Shown: positions 16,416 to 28,224, counted from the first letter of the stretch. The stretch: DNA of 55,738 nucleotides from Variovorax boronicumulans NBRC 103145 (GCF_001591345.1 NZ_BCUS01000034.1:1-55738); one strand, 5' to 3'. Made by a program: numbers and translations. Notes: a model not told the origin generated them from the sequence alone.

Positions 16416-17717
16416 ATGTCCAACCTCATCGTGCACGGCGGTACGCCCCTTCGCGGCCGCATCATTCCCTCCGCCAACAAGAACGCGGTGCTGCCGGTGC
16501 TGTGCGCCACCTTGCTCACCGGCGAGCCGCTGCGGCTGCACGGGGTGCCCGACATCACCGACGTGCGCAAGATCCTCGACATCTTCCGCACGCTGGGCAG
16601 CGAGGTCCGCATGGACCACGAGAGCGGCACGCTCGAACTGCACCACCGCGCCACCACCTTCGATGCGGCGCTCCACCGCCTGCCCGAGGAAATGCGCTCG
16701 TCGATCATGCTGGTGCCGCCGCTGCTGGCGCGCTTCGGCGTGGCGCGGCTGGAGGACAACGTCAAGGGCTGCACGCTTGGCGTGCGCGAGATCGATCCGC
16801 ACGTGGAGGTGTTCCAGCGCTTCGGCGGCCAGGTGGAGCGCACCGAGGGCTCGCTGCTGGTGTATGCCCCCGGCCGGCTCACGCCCACCGACCACTGGCT
16901 CGACTACGCCTCGGTGACGACCACCGAGAACTTCGTGCTGTGCGCGGCCGCCGCGGGCGGCACCTCGACGCTCACCAACGCGGCCTCGGAGCCGCACGTG
17001 CAGGAGTTCTGCCGCTTCATGGCCATGATCGGCGTGCGCATCGAGGGCATGGGCACCTCGCGGCTCACGGTGCATGGCGGCGGCGCGCTGGGCGGCGGCG
17101 AGTTCCGCTTCGACGAAGACTTCCACGAGATCACCACCTTCCTGGCGCTGGGCGCGATCACCGGCGGCGACGTCGTGGTGCGCAACAGCGCGCCGGGCAA
17201 CTTTCCGCTCATCGACCGCACGTTTGCCAAGTTCGGCGTGCAGATCGAGCATGCCGACGGCTGGTCGCGCGCCATCCGCAGCGGCCCGCTGAAGGTGCAG
17301 ACGCCGTTCACCAGCAACGTGCTCACCAAGGTGGAGGCCGCGCCGTGGCCGTACTTCCCGGTCGACCTGCTGCCGATCTTCATTGCGCTGGGCGTGCGCG
17401 CTCAGGGCAATGCGATGTTCTGGAACAAGGTGTACGACGGCGCGCTGGGCTGGACCGGCGAACTGTCCAAGTTCGGCGCGCACGTCTTCTCGTCCGACCC
17501 GCACCGGCTCATCACCTTCGGCGGCCACGCGCTCACGCCGGCGGTGGTCGAGAGTCCCTACATCATCCGCGTGGCGATCGCGCTGTTCATGGTGGCCGCG
17601 AGCATCGAGGGCAAGTCCGAGATCCGCAACGCGACGCCGATCCGGCGCGCCCATCCGCGCTTCGTGGAAAACCTGCGCAGCCTGGGCGTGCAGGTGGAGT
17701 GGACCAGCGAGGAGTGA
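16416..17717 (+). CDS. Divergent UDP-N-acetylglucosamine 1-carboxyvinyltransferase (MurA paralogue)
   Basis: The product is 433 aa from the ATG at 16416; upstream in-frame codons to 16386 lack a ribosome site. MurA catalyses enolpyruvyl transfer from PEP to UDP-GlcNAc, the first committed step of peptidoglycan synthesis in the cytoplasm. Core residues are kept: K22/N23 (ANKNAVLP), R94 (EMRSSIM), fosfomycin-target C119 (KGCTLGVR), R124, and the FPVD aspartate. The position of E. coli R331 appears to be Lys (WNKVYDG for ENRFMHV), and overall similarity to the usual proteobacterial enzyme is modest. The housekeeping murA of betaproteobacteria normally lies beside his genes, so this isolated gene is probably a second, diverged copy. 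Confidence 0.75.
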   Translation: MSNLIVHGGTPLRGRIIPSANKNAVLPVLCATLLTGEPLRLHGVPDITDVRKILDIFRTLGSEVRMDHESGTLELHHRATTFDAALHRLPEEMRSSIMLVPPLLARFGVARLEDNVKGCTLGVREIDPHVEVFQRFGGQVERTEGSLLVYAPGRLTPTDHWLDYASVTTTENFVLCAAAAGGTSTLTNAASEPHVQEFCRFMAMIGVRIEGMGTSRLTVHGGGALGGGEFRFDEDFHEITTFLALGAITGGDVVVRNSAPGNFPLIDRTFAKFGVQIEHADGWSRAIRSGPLKVQTPFTSNVLTKVEAAPWPYFPVDLLPIFIALGVRAQGNAMFWNKVYDGALGWTGELSKFGAHVFSSDPHRLITFGGHALTPAVVESPYIIRVAIALFMVAASIEGKSEIRNATPIRRAHPRFVENLRSLGVQVEWTSEE

Positions 17718-17846
17718 GCCTGCGGCGGGCTGCGTGCCGCTGCTGCTGACCTGTCCCGCTGCCCGATGACCCCGCGGGCGCCGCGCTCAACGGCTTGGCC
17801 GGACAATGCCGTGCATTCGACACACGGACACAGGAGCGCACCCCGA

Positions 17847-18887
17847 ATGACGACGTTGCAACAGATCCTCGGCACCGAACTTCCATTGATCCAGGCGCCG
17901 ATGGCCGGCGCGCAGGCCAGCGCGATGGCGATCGCGGTGTGCAACGAAGGCGCGCTGGGGTCGCTGCCGTGCGCGATGCTCGGCCCCGATGCGATGCGCA
18001 GCGAACTCGCGGCGATCCGCGCCGGCACCGACAAGCCCTTCAACGTCAATTTCTTCGCCCACACCCCGCCCACGCCGGACGAGGCACGCGAGGCCGCCTG
18101 GCGCGCCGCGCTCGCGCCGTACTACGCCGAGTTCGGCATCGACCCCGCGGGCATCCCGACCGGCCCCGGGCGCAACCCCTTCAGCGCCGAGGTGGCCGAC
18201 CTGCTGGCCGAGTTCAAGCCGCCGGTGGTGAGCTTCCATTTCGGGCTGCCGCCCGAGTCGCTGCTGGCCAAGGTGCGCGGCTGGGGCGCGAAGGTGCTGG
18301 TTTCGGCCACCACCGTCGACGAGGCGCTGTGGCTCGAGGCGAAGGGCGTCGACGCGGTCATCGCGCAGGGGCTGGAGGCCGGCGGGCACCGCGGCCATTT
18401 CCTGTCGCACGACCTGACGAAGCAGCTCGGCACCTTCGCGTTGCTGCCGCAGCTGGTGCGCGCATTGAAGGTGCCGGTGATCGCGGCGGGCGGCATCGCG
18501 GATGCCGACGGCGTGGCCGCGGCCATGGCGCTGGGCGCGGCCGGCGTGCAGGTCGGCACGGCCTACCTGCTGACGCCCGAGGCCATGACCAGCGCGCTGC
18601 ACCGCGCGGCGCTGAAGAGCGAGGCCGCGCGCCACACGGCGCTCACCAACCTGTTCACCGGCCGACCGGCGCGCGGCATCGTCAACCGCGTGATGCGCGA
18701 GCTGGGGCCCATCGGCCCGGCGCCGGAATTTCCGCTCGCCACCTCGGGCATCGCGCCGCTGCGCGCCAAGGCCGAGGCGCAGGGCAGCGGCGACTTTTCT
18801 CCGCTGTGGTCGGGGCAGAACGCCACCGGCTGCCGCGAGGTGTCCTCGGCCGAGGTCACGCGGGCGCTGGCCAAGGGCTTTCGCTGA
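17847..18887 (+). CDS. Nitronate monooxygenase-family flavoprotein
   Basis: The product is 346 aa from the ATG at 17847 with CAGGAGCG upstream. It has the FMN TIM-barrel features of the 2-nitropropane dioxygenase/NMO family: PLIQAPMAG near residue 14, VSFHFGLP near 130, the loop AQGLEAGGHRGHF near 175 with the conserved His, PVIAAGGIADADG near 215 and GAAGVQVGTAYL near 235. These enzymes oxidise alkyl nitronates or, in some members, reduce enoyl substrates. An esterase gene follows 40 bases downstream on the same strand, but the pairing gives no clear pathway. Confidence 0.85.
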   Translation: MTTLQQILGTELPLIQAPMAGAQASAMAIAVCNEGALGSLPCAMLGPDAMRSELAAIRAGTDKPFNVNFFAHTPPTPDEAREAAWRAALAPYYAEFGIDPAGIPTGPGRNPFSAEVADLLAEFKPPVVSFHFGLPPESLLAKVRGWGAKVLVSATTVDEALWLEAKGVDAVIAQGLEAGGHRGHFLSHDLTKQLGTFALLPQLVRALKVPVIAAGGIADADGVAAAMALGAAGVQVGTAYLLTPEAMTSALHRAALKSEAARHTALTNLFTGRPARGIVNRVMRELGPIGPAPEFPLATSGIAPLRAKAEAQGSGDFSPLWSGQNATGCREVSSAEVTRALAKGFR

Positions 18888-18927
18888 ATCGCGGCGTCCG
18901 TCATTTTTTTCAAGGCACTTCCGACCC

Positions 18928-19605
18928 ATGACATCGCTCCATCTGCCCCTGCAGTTCCTGCACCATCCCGCACCCTCGGGCGGCCCTGAACCCTGGCTGC
19001 TCGTGCTGATGCACGGCGTGGGCAGCAACGAGCAGGACCTGTTCGGCCTGGCGCGCATGATGCCGCCGCAGTTCCACGTGCTGAGCCTGCGCGCGCCGTA
19101 TGTGCTGTCGCCCGGTTCCTACGCGTGGTTCGAGTTCCAGGTGCTGGCCGACGGCGGGCGCCGCATCGACGAGGAACAGGAGCGCGAAAGCCGCTTCCTC
19201 ATCGGCGAGATGGTCGCGTCGGCGTCGCAGCAGCTGGGCATTCCGCCCGAGCGCGTGGTGGTCGGCGGCTTCAGCCAGGGCGGGATCATGTCGCTGTCGC
19301 TGCTGCTCACGCAGCCCGAGAAGCTGCGCGCCGCGCTGGTGTGGCACAGCCGGTTGTTGCCCGAGGTGGTACCGCACATCGCGCCGCCCGAGGCCTTCGC
19401 GGGCAAGGCGCTGTGGGTGAGCCATGGCAGCGCCGACAACGTGATTCCGCCGAGCGCCGCGCAGGCCACGCGCGAGCTGGCGCGCGGGCTGCCGCTGGCG
19501 CTGTCGGGCTCGGACTTCCCGGGCGCGCACGAGATCCGCCCGGCCGAGCTGCAGGGCACGTTGGCGTGGCTGCAGGCGCTCAGCGCGCCAACAGCCGCGC
19601 CCTGA
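18928..19605 (+). CDS. Alpha/beta hydrolase, phospholipase/carboxylesterase family
   Basis: The 225-aa product has the family signatures LLVLMHGVGSNEQDLFGLAR (oxyanion HG, residues 24-43), nucleophile elbow GGFSQGG near 112, acid loop WVSHGSADNVIPP and a late GAHEIRPAEL supplying His. This is the size and layout of cytosolic serine esterases of the YpfH/carboxylesterase 2 type. Its last 26 bases overlap the 3' end of the convergent TetR gene. Confidence 0.85.
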   Translation: MTSLHLPLQFLHHPAPSGGPEPWLLVLMHGVGSNEQDLFGLARMMPPQFHVLSLRAPYVLSPGSYAWFEFQVLADGGRRIDEEQERESRFLIGEMVASASQQLGIPPERVVVGGFSQGGIMSLSLLLTQPEKLRAALVWHSRLLPEVVPHIAPPEAFAGKALWVSHGSADNVIPPSAAQATRELARGLPLALSGSDFPGAHEIRPAELQGTLAWLQALSAPTAAP

Positions 19606-20197
19606 CCATCGCTTCCATCTCGTCGACCCACGCGTCGTCGATGGTGTCGGGCTGCACCAGCAGCCGGTAGCGGCGCCCGCCCCAGGCGGCGGTCAGCAGT
19701 GCCTGCACGGTGGCGGGCGAGGGCGCCGGCTGCAGGTCGCGGCAGGCGGCGAAGGCCTGCGTCCAGCGCGCGAGCAGCTCGTCGTACACGCGCCGGTGGT
19801 GCTTGGGCTCGGCCACACGGTGCTCGAGCATCAGCATCTCGTGGTCGAAGGCGGGCAAGCCGTCGATGCGCGTGTCGCAGGTGAGGCGCACGAGGCGCTG
19901 CGTGCGTTCGCGCCAGTCGATGTCCGGTGGCGTAATCACCTCTTCGTCGAGCCGCGCCAGCAGCGCCTCGACGCAGTGGCGCACGTAGCCCGAGAGCAGG
20001 GCTTCCTTGTCGGGAAAGTAGTCGTAGAAGGTGCCGACGGCGATGCCGGTTTCGAGCGCCACGGCGCGCGTGGTCACGCCCTCCCAGCCCTGCGTGCGCC
20101 AAATCCGAACAAAGGCGTCGTAGATGGCCTGCACGGTGAACTTGCCGCGCGCCTGCGTGGGGCGTTTCAGGGGCTTGGAGCGGGGTGCGGCGGGCAT
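19580..20197 (-). CDS. TetR-family transcriptional regulator
   Basis: The product is 205 aa from the ATG at 20197. After a basic N-terminal tail it shows the TetR helix-turn-helix (AIYDAFVRIWRTQGWEGVTT, then AVALETGIAVGTFYDYFPDKEALL; residues about 24-70) and a helical ligand-binding domain. It is divergent from the DUF2855 gene, with only 50 bases between starts that contain a perfect 6-bp-arm palindrome, so it probably represses that gene and itself. Confidence 0.9.
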   Translation of the reverse strand: MPAAPRSKPLKRPTQARGKFTVQAIYDAFVRIWRTQGWEGVTTRAVALETGIAVGTFYDYFPDKEALLSGYVRHCVEALLARLDEEVITPPDIDWRERTQRLVRLTCDTRIDGLPAFDHEMLMLEHRVAEPKHHRRVYDELLARWTQAFAACRDLQPAPSPATVQALLTAAWGGRRYRLLVQPDTIDDAWVDEMEAMVRARLLAR

Positions 20198-20201
20198 GGA
20201 C

Positions 20202-20217
20202 CGGGTTTCCGAACCCG
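20202..20217. promoter_or_regulatory. Candidate TetR operator palindrome
   Basis: CGGGTT at 20202-20207, spacer TCCG, AACCCG at 20212-20217: perfect arms inside the 50-base divergent gap between the TetR and DUF2855 starts. Position and symmetry fit an operator; binding is inferred. Confidence 0.5.
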
Positions 20218-20247
20218 CGGCGAAGCGGGCCGTCCTACAGTTTGCGA

Positions 20248-21366
20248 ATGAACAACGCATTCACTTTAACCCGCCTCGAAACGCGCAAGAACGCACTCGG
20301 GACCACCCGCATCGTCACTTCGGAAGACGCCGGCAGTTTGCAGCCGGGCCAGGTGCTGATGCAGATCGAGCGCTTCTCGCTCACCACCAACAACATCACC
20401 TACGCGGCCTTCGGCGATGCGGTGATGAAGTACTGGCAGTTCTTTCCCACCGGCGACGCCGACTGGGGCCACATGCCGGCCTGGGGCTTTGCCGACGTGG
20501 TGGCGTCGAATGTCGAAGGCGTGGCGGTGGGCGAGCGCTTCTACGGCTACTTTCCCATTGCGAGCCACCTGCGCATGCAGCCGGTGCGCGTGACGCCGCG
20601 CGGCTTCTACGACGGCGCGGCGCACCGCAGCGAACTGGTGTCGGCCTACAACCAGTACATGCGCTGCAGCCACGACGCGGGCTACGTCGCCGCGCTGGAG
20701 GACTACCAGATGCTGGTGCGTCCGCTGTTCATCACCTCGTTCATGCTGGCCGACTTCCTCGAAGACAACGGCTTCTTCGGCGCGACGCAGGTGGTGGTGT
20801 CGAGCGCCTCGAGCAAGACGGCGTTCGGCACGGCCTTCTGCCTCGGCCGCCGCGAGGGCCTGCAGCTGATCGCCGCCACGTCGGAAGGCAACCGCGCCTT
20901 CGTCGAGGCGCTGGGCTGCTACGACCGCACGGTGGCCTACGGCGAGATCGCCACGCTCGCGGCCGACGTGCCCACGCTGTACGTCGACTTCGCGGGCCAC
21001 GACGCGCTGCGCGCCACCGTGCACCACCACTTCGGCGAATCGCTGGTGTACGACTGCTATGCGGGCTCGGCGCAGAAGACTGAATTCCTCGGCGACACCA
21101 GCGCGCTGCCCGGCCCCACGCCGAAGCTCTACTTCGCGCCCGTGCAGATCCGCAAGCGCAATGTCGACTGGGGCCCGCAGGAGGTCAACCGCCGCTTCAA
21201 CGACGCGCAGGGCCGCTTCATCGCCGAGCTGAGCCGCCCGGGCAACCGCTGGATGACGCTGGCGCAGGGCCGCGGCTTCGCGCATGCGCAGGCCGTGATC
21301 GCCGACCTGCACGCAGGCCGCGTCGATCCGCGCGAGGCGCACGTGGTGCGCATCGGCGGCGAGTGA
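20248..21366 (+). CDS. DUF2855 family (MDR-like) protein
   Basis: The product is 372 aa from the ATG at 20248. It carries DUF2855 features: QIERFSLTTNNITYAAFGD near residue 37, WGFADVV near 80, FYGYFPIASHL near 100, then a Rossmann-like part (VVVSSASSKTAFGTAF near 190). It resembles a medium-chain dehydrogenase/reductase fold with a degenerate cofactor site; the reaction is unknown. The divergent TetR gene likely controls it. Confidence 0.8.
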   Translation: MNNAFTLTRLETRKNALGTTRIVTSEDAGSLQPGQVLMQIERFSLTTNNITYAAFGDAVMKYWQFFPTGDADWGHMPAWGFADVVASNVEGVAVGERFYGYFPIASHLRMQPVRVTPRGFYDGAAHRSELVSAYNQYMRCSHDAGYVAALEDYQMLVRPLFITSFMLADFLEDNGFFGATQVVVSSASSKTAFGTAFCLGRREGLQLIAATSEGNRAFVEALGCYDRTVAYGEIATLAADVPTLYVDFAGHDALRATVHHHFGESLVYDCYAGSAQKTEFLGDTSALPGPTPKLYFAPVQIRKRNVDWGPQEVNRRFNDAQGRFIAELSRPGNRWMTLAQGRGFAHAQAVIADLHAGRVDPREAHVVRIGGE

Positions 21367-21508
21367 CAGCGTGAGCGACTGAACTTCGGCGCGGGTGGGG
21401 CGTCACAGGGGGTTACGAGAACGTGGCGATCGCGCGGGCCGTGCAGGCCATCCTGGTGCACCATTGCCTTTCGTCTCCCCACTGCCATCCCGCAAAAGGA
21501 AACCGCCC

Positions 21509-22420
21509 ATGTCCGACGCCGACTCCCCCCGCGACACCCCCGAATTCCGCCCCCGCAAGGAAGCGCCGATGGGCACCATCGTCGGCCTGGCGCTGGTCGT
21601 GCTGGTGGCGGCTTATTTCGGCTGGCGCTGGTACCAGCAGCAGCAACTGGCGCCGCTGCCGACCGCGCCCGTGGCCGTCGCCCCGACCGACGCGCCCCCC
21701 GAGCCGCCCAAGGCCGAAGAGCCGAAGGGCCCGCAGAACCCGGTCGAGGCGCTGGCCCCGCCCGATGCCGCGCTGCCCGCACTGGCCAGTTCCGATGCGC
21801 GCGTGATGAAGGCGCTCACCGAATTGCTGGGCGGCAAGGCCGTCGCGGCCTACCTGCAGCCCGACGGCGTGGTGCGGCGCTTCGTCGCCACGGTCGACAA
21901 CCTGCCGCGCGAGCAGGCACCCGCCAGCAAGTGGCCGGTGCAGCCCGCGCCGCAGCGCTTCATCACCGAGGGGCCGCAGCAGGGCGGCGTGCAGACCATC
22001 GCGGTGAACAACGCCGCGCGCTACAACGGCATCGTGATGCTGGCCGGGGCTGTCGATCCGGCCAAGGCTGCGGCGGTGTATGCGCGGCTGTACCCGCTGT
22101 TCCAGCAGGCATATGAAGAGCTGGGCTATCCGGGCCGCTATTTCAACGACCGCTTCATCGCCGTGATCGACCACCTGCTGCAAGCCCCCGAACCCACGGG
22201 GCCGGTGCAGGTGAAGCTGGTCGAGGTGAAGGGCGACATTCCCTCGCAGCGGCCCTGGGTGCGCTACGAGTACGCCGATCCGAAGCTCGAATCGCTCTCG
22301 GCCGGCCAGAAGATCCTGGTGCGCATGGGGCCCGAGAACGAGCGCAAGATGAAGGCCAGCCTGCGCGGGCTGCGCGCGCAGATCGCCACCGGCGAGATCG
22401 CGAAGAAGAAGCAGCCCTGA
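21509..22420 (+). CDS. DUF3014 membrane-anchored protein
   Basis: The product is 303 aa from the ATG at 21509 with AAAAGGAA upstream. One transmembrane helix (IVGLALVVLVAAYFGWRW, residues about 23-40) follows a short cytoplasmic tail, then a Pro/Ala-rich linker and a periplasmic domain matching DUF3014 (VVRRFVATVDNLPRE, YNGIVMLAGAVDP, YPGRYFNDRFIAVIDHLL). It is likely anchored in the inner membrane facing the periplasm. The function is unknown. Confidence 0.8.
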   Translation: MSDADSPRDTPEFRPRKEAPMGTIVGLALVVLVAAYFGWRWYQQQQLAPLPTAPVAVAPTDAPPEPPKAEEPKGPQNPVEALAPPDAALPALASSDARVMKALTELLGGKAVAAYLQPDGVVRRFVATVDNLPREQAPASKWPVQPAPQRFITEGPQQGGVQTIAVNNAARYNGIVMLAGAVDPAKAAAVYARLYPLFQQAYEELGYPGRYFNDRFIAVIDHLLQAPEPTGPVQVKLVEVKGDIPSQRPWVRYEYADPKLESLSAGQKILVRMGPENERKMKASLRGLRAQIATGEIAKKKQP

Positions 22421-22528
22421 GGCGCGATGCACTGACAGCGCCCCGCCTGCACGCCCTGTAGGCGCGGGCCGATTGCATGCCGCGCGAAGGGTCGAGATGA
22501 TTTGCGCCTACGACTTCGAGGGCAAGCC

Positions 22529-22777
22529 ATGAACCTGATGAGCGTCGATCTTTACCAGAGCACCACCGACCCCGGGAAATTCCTGGCGCTTCCCGCCGGC
22601 ACCGACCCGACCGAACTCATGGGCCCGATGACCTTCGATCGGGACTACGCGCACATCAAGCGCTACCAGGCGGCCTTCGCGTTCGATCCGTCCGAAACCT
22701 ACGCGGGCGTGAACGCCGCGAAGATCGCCGCGGACCTGCTCACCGTGAAGTGGGCGATGTACCGCCGCGAAGGCTGA
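22529..22777 (+). CDS. Small conserved hypothetical protein (82 aa)
   Basis: Starts MNLMSVDLYQST at 22529. The product is compact and soluble, with FLALPAGTDPTELMGPMTFDR and a C-terminal helix AAKIAADLLTVKWAMYRREG. It may belong to a betaproteobacterial DUF of similar length, but I cannot confirm this. It converges on gcvP, whose stop lies 32 bases away. Confidence 0.6.
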   Translation: MNLMSVDLYQSTTDPGKFLALPAGTDPTELMGPMTFDRDYAHIKRYQAAFAFDPSETYAGVNAAKIAADLLTVKWAMYRREG

Positions 22778-22808
22778 GCGGCGGGCGGCCTGCGCCGCCG
22801 CGCCTTCG

Positions 22809-25718
<2,910 letters not shown>

Positions 25719-25776
25719 GGCGGTGAAGGCTCGGGGGAGAAGGAACGAAGGTGCGAGGAAGCTGCGGTTCAGCGGA

Positions 25777-26148
25777 TCAGGATTCGGCGGCGAACTTGTC
25801 GTAGCTGGCGGCGTCGAGCAGGGCGTCGAGCTGCGCGGGCTCGCTCAGCTTGACCTTGAAGAACCAGCCGGCGGCCAGCGGGTCGCTGTTGGCCAGCGAC
25901 GGGTCGGCGCGCAGCGCTTCGTTGACTTCGGTGATCTCGCCCGACACGGGCATGAACACATCGGCGGCGGCCTTCACCGACTCGACCACACCGGCGACCT
26001 CGCCCTGCGCGAAGGTCTTGCCCACTTCAGGCAGGTCGACGAACACCACGTCGCCTAGCGCGTCCTGCGCATGCACGGTGATGCCGACGGTGGCGGCGCC
26101 GCCTTCGGCCGCCACCCATTCGTGGTCCTTGGTGTATTTGATGCTCAT
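25777..26148 (-). CDS. gcvH: Glycine cleavage system H protein
   Basis: The 123-aa product starts [12 protein letters not shown], with the lipoyl-bearing lysine at about residue 59 in GVVESVKAA, and typical FVDLPEVGK and [11 protein letters not shown] segments. It shuttles the aminomethyl group between the P, T and L proteins. Its position between gcvT and gcvP is standard. It is normal in length and motifs. Confidence 0.97.
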   Translation of the reverse strand: MSIKYTKDHEWVAAEGGAATVGITVHAQDALGDVVFVDLPEVGKTFAQGEVAGVVESVKAAADVFMPVSGEITEVNEALRADPSLANSDPLAAGWFFKVKLSEPAQLDALLDAASYDKFAAES

Positions 26149-26219
26149 GAAAAAACTCCTCGTGGAAAAAATGGAATCGGGGTGCAGAGCCTAGCCGGGT
26201 CTGCGGTGTTCAGTGTCGG

Positions 26220-27401
26220 TCAGCCGCGGTAGTAGCGCGTCGGCACGAAAGGCATCGTCGAGACTTCCATCGGCACGGGCTTGCCGCGCACGATGGCCTG
26301 CACGCGCGTGCCGGGCTCGGCGAAGGCGGCGGCCACGTAGCCCATGGCCACGCAGCGGTCGGCCGTGGGGCCGAGCAGGCCGCTGGTGACGGCGCCGATG
26401 TCGTGGCCTTCGAGCGACTGCAGCAGCGTGCCGTCGCGCACCGGGATGCGTTCGAGTGCCACGAGGCCGACGCGCTTGCGCGTGAGCGTCTTGTGGTCGG
26501 TGTGGCCGGCCGCGCCCGAGGCGACGGCGGCCAGCTGGGCCAGCACCTTGGCCGCGCCCGGGAAGCCGCCTTCGCGCGCGCCGCCGGCGCGGCGCACCTT
26601 CTGGATCGCCCAGTTGAGCGAGGCTTCGACCGGGGTGGTGGTGGTGTCGATGTCGTTGCCGTACAGGCACAGGCCGGCTTCGAGCCGCAGCGAGTTGCGC
26701 GCGCCCAGGCCGACGGGCTTCACTTCGGACTGCGCGAGCAGCAGGCGGGCGAGGGCGTCGGCGTCTTTCGCGGCCACCGAGATCTCGAAGCCGTCTTCGC
26801 CGGTGTAGCCACTGCGGGTGACGAAGGCGGCAATGCCGCCGATCTGCACCGCGCCGCCGGTCATGAACACGAAGCGCTCGATGCCCGGCGACAGGCGCGC
26901 CAGCGTGGCGGCGGCCTGTGGGCCCTGCAGTGCGAGCAGGGCGTGGTCGGGCAGGGGCTGTACCTGGCAGCGCGCGCCGATCTTGTCCTGGATGTGGGCG
27001 ATGTCGGCCACTTTGCAGGCGCCGTTCACGATCACGAAGAGCGAGCCATTGCCTTCGTTGAAGAACATCAGGTCGTCGAGGATGCCGCCCTCGTCGTTCA
27101 GCAGCAGGCCGTAGCGCTGCTTGCCGGCGGGCAGGTCGACCACGTCGACGGGCATCAGGGTTTCGAATGCAGCGGCGGCGTCGGGGCCGACCAGGCGCAG
27201 CTGGCCCATGTGCGAGATGTCGAACAGGCCGGCCGCGTCGCGCGTGTGCTTGTGCTCGGCCATGAGGCCGGCGGGGTACTGCACGGGCATGGAGTAGCCG
27301 GCGAAGGGCACCATGCGGGCGCCGAGCTCCACGTGGAGGTCGTACAGCGGGGTCTTGAGAAGTTGAGTATCCGAAGAAGCGGAAGCGGAAGAAGCGGCCA
27401 C
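26220..27401 (-). CDS. gcvT: Glycine cleavage system aminomethyltransferase (T-protein)
   Basis: The T-protein transfers the methylene unit from the aminomethyl-lipoyl arm to tetrahydrofolate, releasing ammonia. Motifs include TPLYDLHVELGARMVPFAGYS, GLFDISHMGQ, SGYTGEDGFEI and the C-terminal EPGTRVQAIVRGK barrel. I chose the GTG at 27401, which has GGAGTG at suitable spacing and gives 393 aa; an ATG at 27446 (408 aa) is possible, but its ribosome site would overlap the P1 helix of the second glycine aptamer. It is first in the gcvTHP operon, directly downstream of the riboswitch. Confidence 0.95.
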   Translation of the reverse strand: MAASSASASSDTQLLKTPLYDLHVELGARMVPFAGYSMPVQYPAGLMAEHKHTRDAAGLFDISHMGQLRLVGPDAAAAFETLMPVDVVDLPAGKQRYGLLLNDEGGILDDLMFFNEGNGSLFVIVNGACKVADIAHIQDKIGARCQVQPLPDHALLALQGPQAAATLARLSPGIERFVFMTGGAVQIGGIAAFVTRSGYTGEDGFEISVAAKDADALARLLLAQSEVKPVGLGARNSLRLEAGLCLYGNDIDTTTTPVEASLNWAIQKVRRAGGAREGGFPGAAKVLAQLAAVASGAAGHTDHKTLTRKRVGLVALERIPVRDGTLLQSLEGHDIGAVTSGLLGPTADRCVAMGYVAAAFAEPGTRVQAIVRGKPVPMEVSTMPFVPTRYYRG

Positions 27402-27454
27402 GGGGCACTCCAAAGGGGCAGTCGAAATCCATGGCTGCAACGCCATGGGCCACC

Positions 27455-27648
27455 CCTGCTGTCCGCTTTACCTGAGAGATTCGCCCCACGATCGGGGTTT
27501 GCTCCTTCGGTGGGCCGCGTGCAATGCCACGGCCTCTCTCCAGCAAGGAAACGCCGGTGGTTGCCGGCGTCTTGTCAGTCCTTTTGCCTGAGCGTTCGGG
27601 GAACCCCTGCGCCTTCGGCGGCCCCGTCGCGCGGGGCTCTCTCCTGAC
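27455..27648 (-). promoter_or_regulatory. Tandem glycine riboswitch
   Basis: Two glycine aptamers are visible on the minus strand before gcvT. The first spans 27648 to 27574 (P1 GTCAG/CTGAC), with GGAGAGAG, GCCGAAGGCGCAGG and CTCAGGCAAAAGGAC. The second spans 27547 to 27455 (P1 CTTGCTG/CAGCAGG), with GGAGAGAGGC, CACCGAAGGAGCAAAC and CTCTCAGGTAAAGCGGAC. Between them lies a hairpin ACGCCGG/CCGGCGT (27551-27570). Such switches raise gcv expression when glycine is plentiful. The output mechanism is not evident here. Confidence 0.95.
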
Positions 27649-27687
27649 CCGGCGAGTGTAGTGGATCGCGGGGCCGGGGCCGGCGGC

Positions 27688-28224
27688 TCAGTGCACGGTT
27701 TCTGCCGGCGGCAGCAGCTTGTCGATGCGCTCGCGCAGCGAGTCGGCGCGCTCGGGGCCGGCGGCTTTCTCGATCTCGGAGAGCATCAGCGCGGCGATGG
27801 TCAGCATGGCCTCGCGGTCGCGGGCCTCGCGCAGGGCGTCGCGCATCTGGTTGGCGAAGCGCGGGTCGCGGCGCACGAACATGCGCTCGCAGATGTCGAA
27901 CAGGAACATGCGCGTGGTGGCCAGCGAGCGCTTGCCGTCGAAGCTGTCGGCCGAGGTGGCGACCTGGATCGGCTCGGCGGCGGGGACGGGCGTGGGGGCC
28001 GGTGCGGGAGGCGGCGCGACCGGGCGCGCGACCTGCAGGTAGCCGCGCTGCATCAGCCCCTGGATCGCCTGCTCGGCCTCGACGCGGCTGGGGAACAGCG
28101 GGCTGAAGTCGGTCAGCGAGCGCCGGCCGTCGGCCATGAGCAGCAGGGCGCGCTCACGCTGGCTGAGCGTGCGCTGCCCGGCCTGGAGTTCGTCGCGTGC
28201 CTTCTCGGTCTTGGTGGGGAACAT
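27688..28224 (-). CDS. Hypothetical protein (178 aa)
   Basis: Starts MFPTKTEKARDELQAGQR at 28224. Residues about 15-70 look like a winged-helix or DnaA-like helical module (LSQRERALLLMADGRRSLTD, then AEQAIQGLMQRGYLQ), then an Ala/Pro linker and a helical C-terminal half (SLATTRMFLFDICERMFVRR). It could be a small regulator; no family is recognised. It lies upstream of the riboswitch on the same strand, but the gcv operon has its own leader. Confidence 0.6.
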   Translation of the reverse strand: MFPTKTEKARDELQAGQRTLSQRERALLLMADGRRSLTDFSPLFPSRVEAEQAIQGLMQRGYLQVARPVAPPPAPAPTPVPAAEPIQVATSADSFDGKRSLATTRMFLFDICERMFVRRDPRFANQMRDALREARDREAMLTIAALMLSEIEKAAGPERADSLRERIDKLLPPAETVH

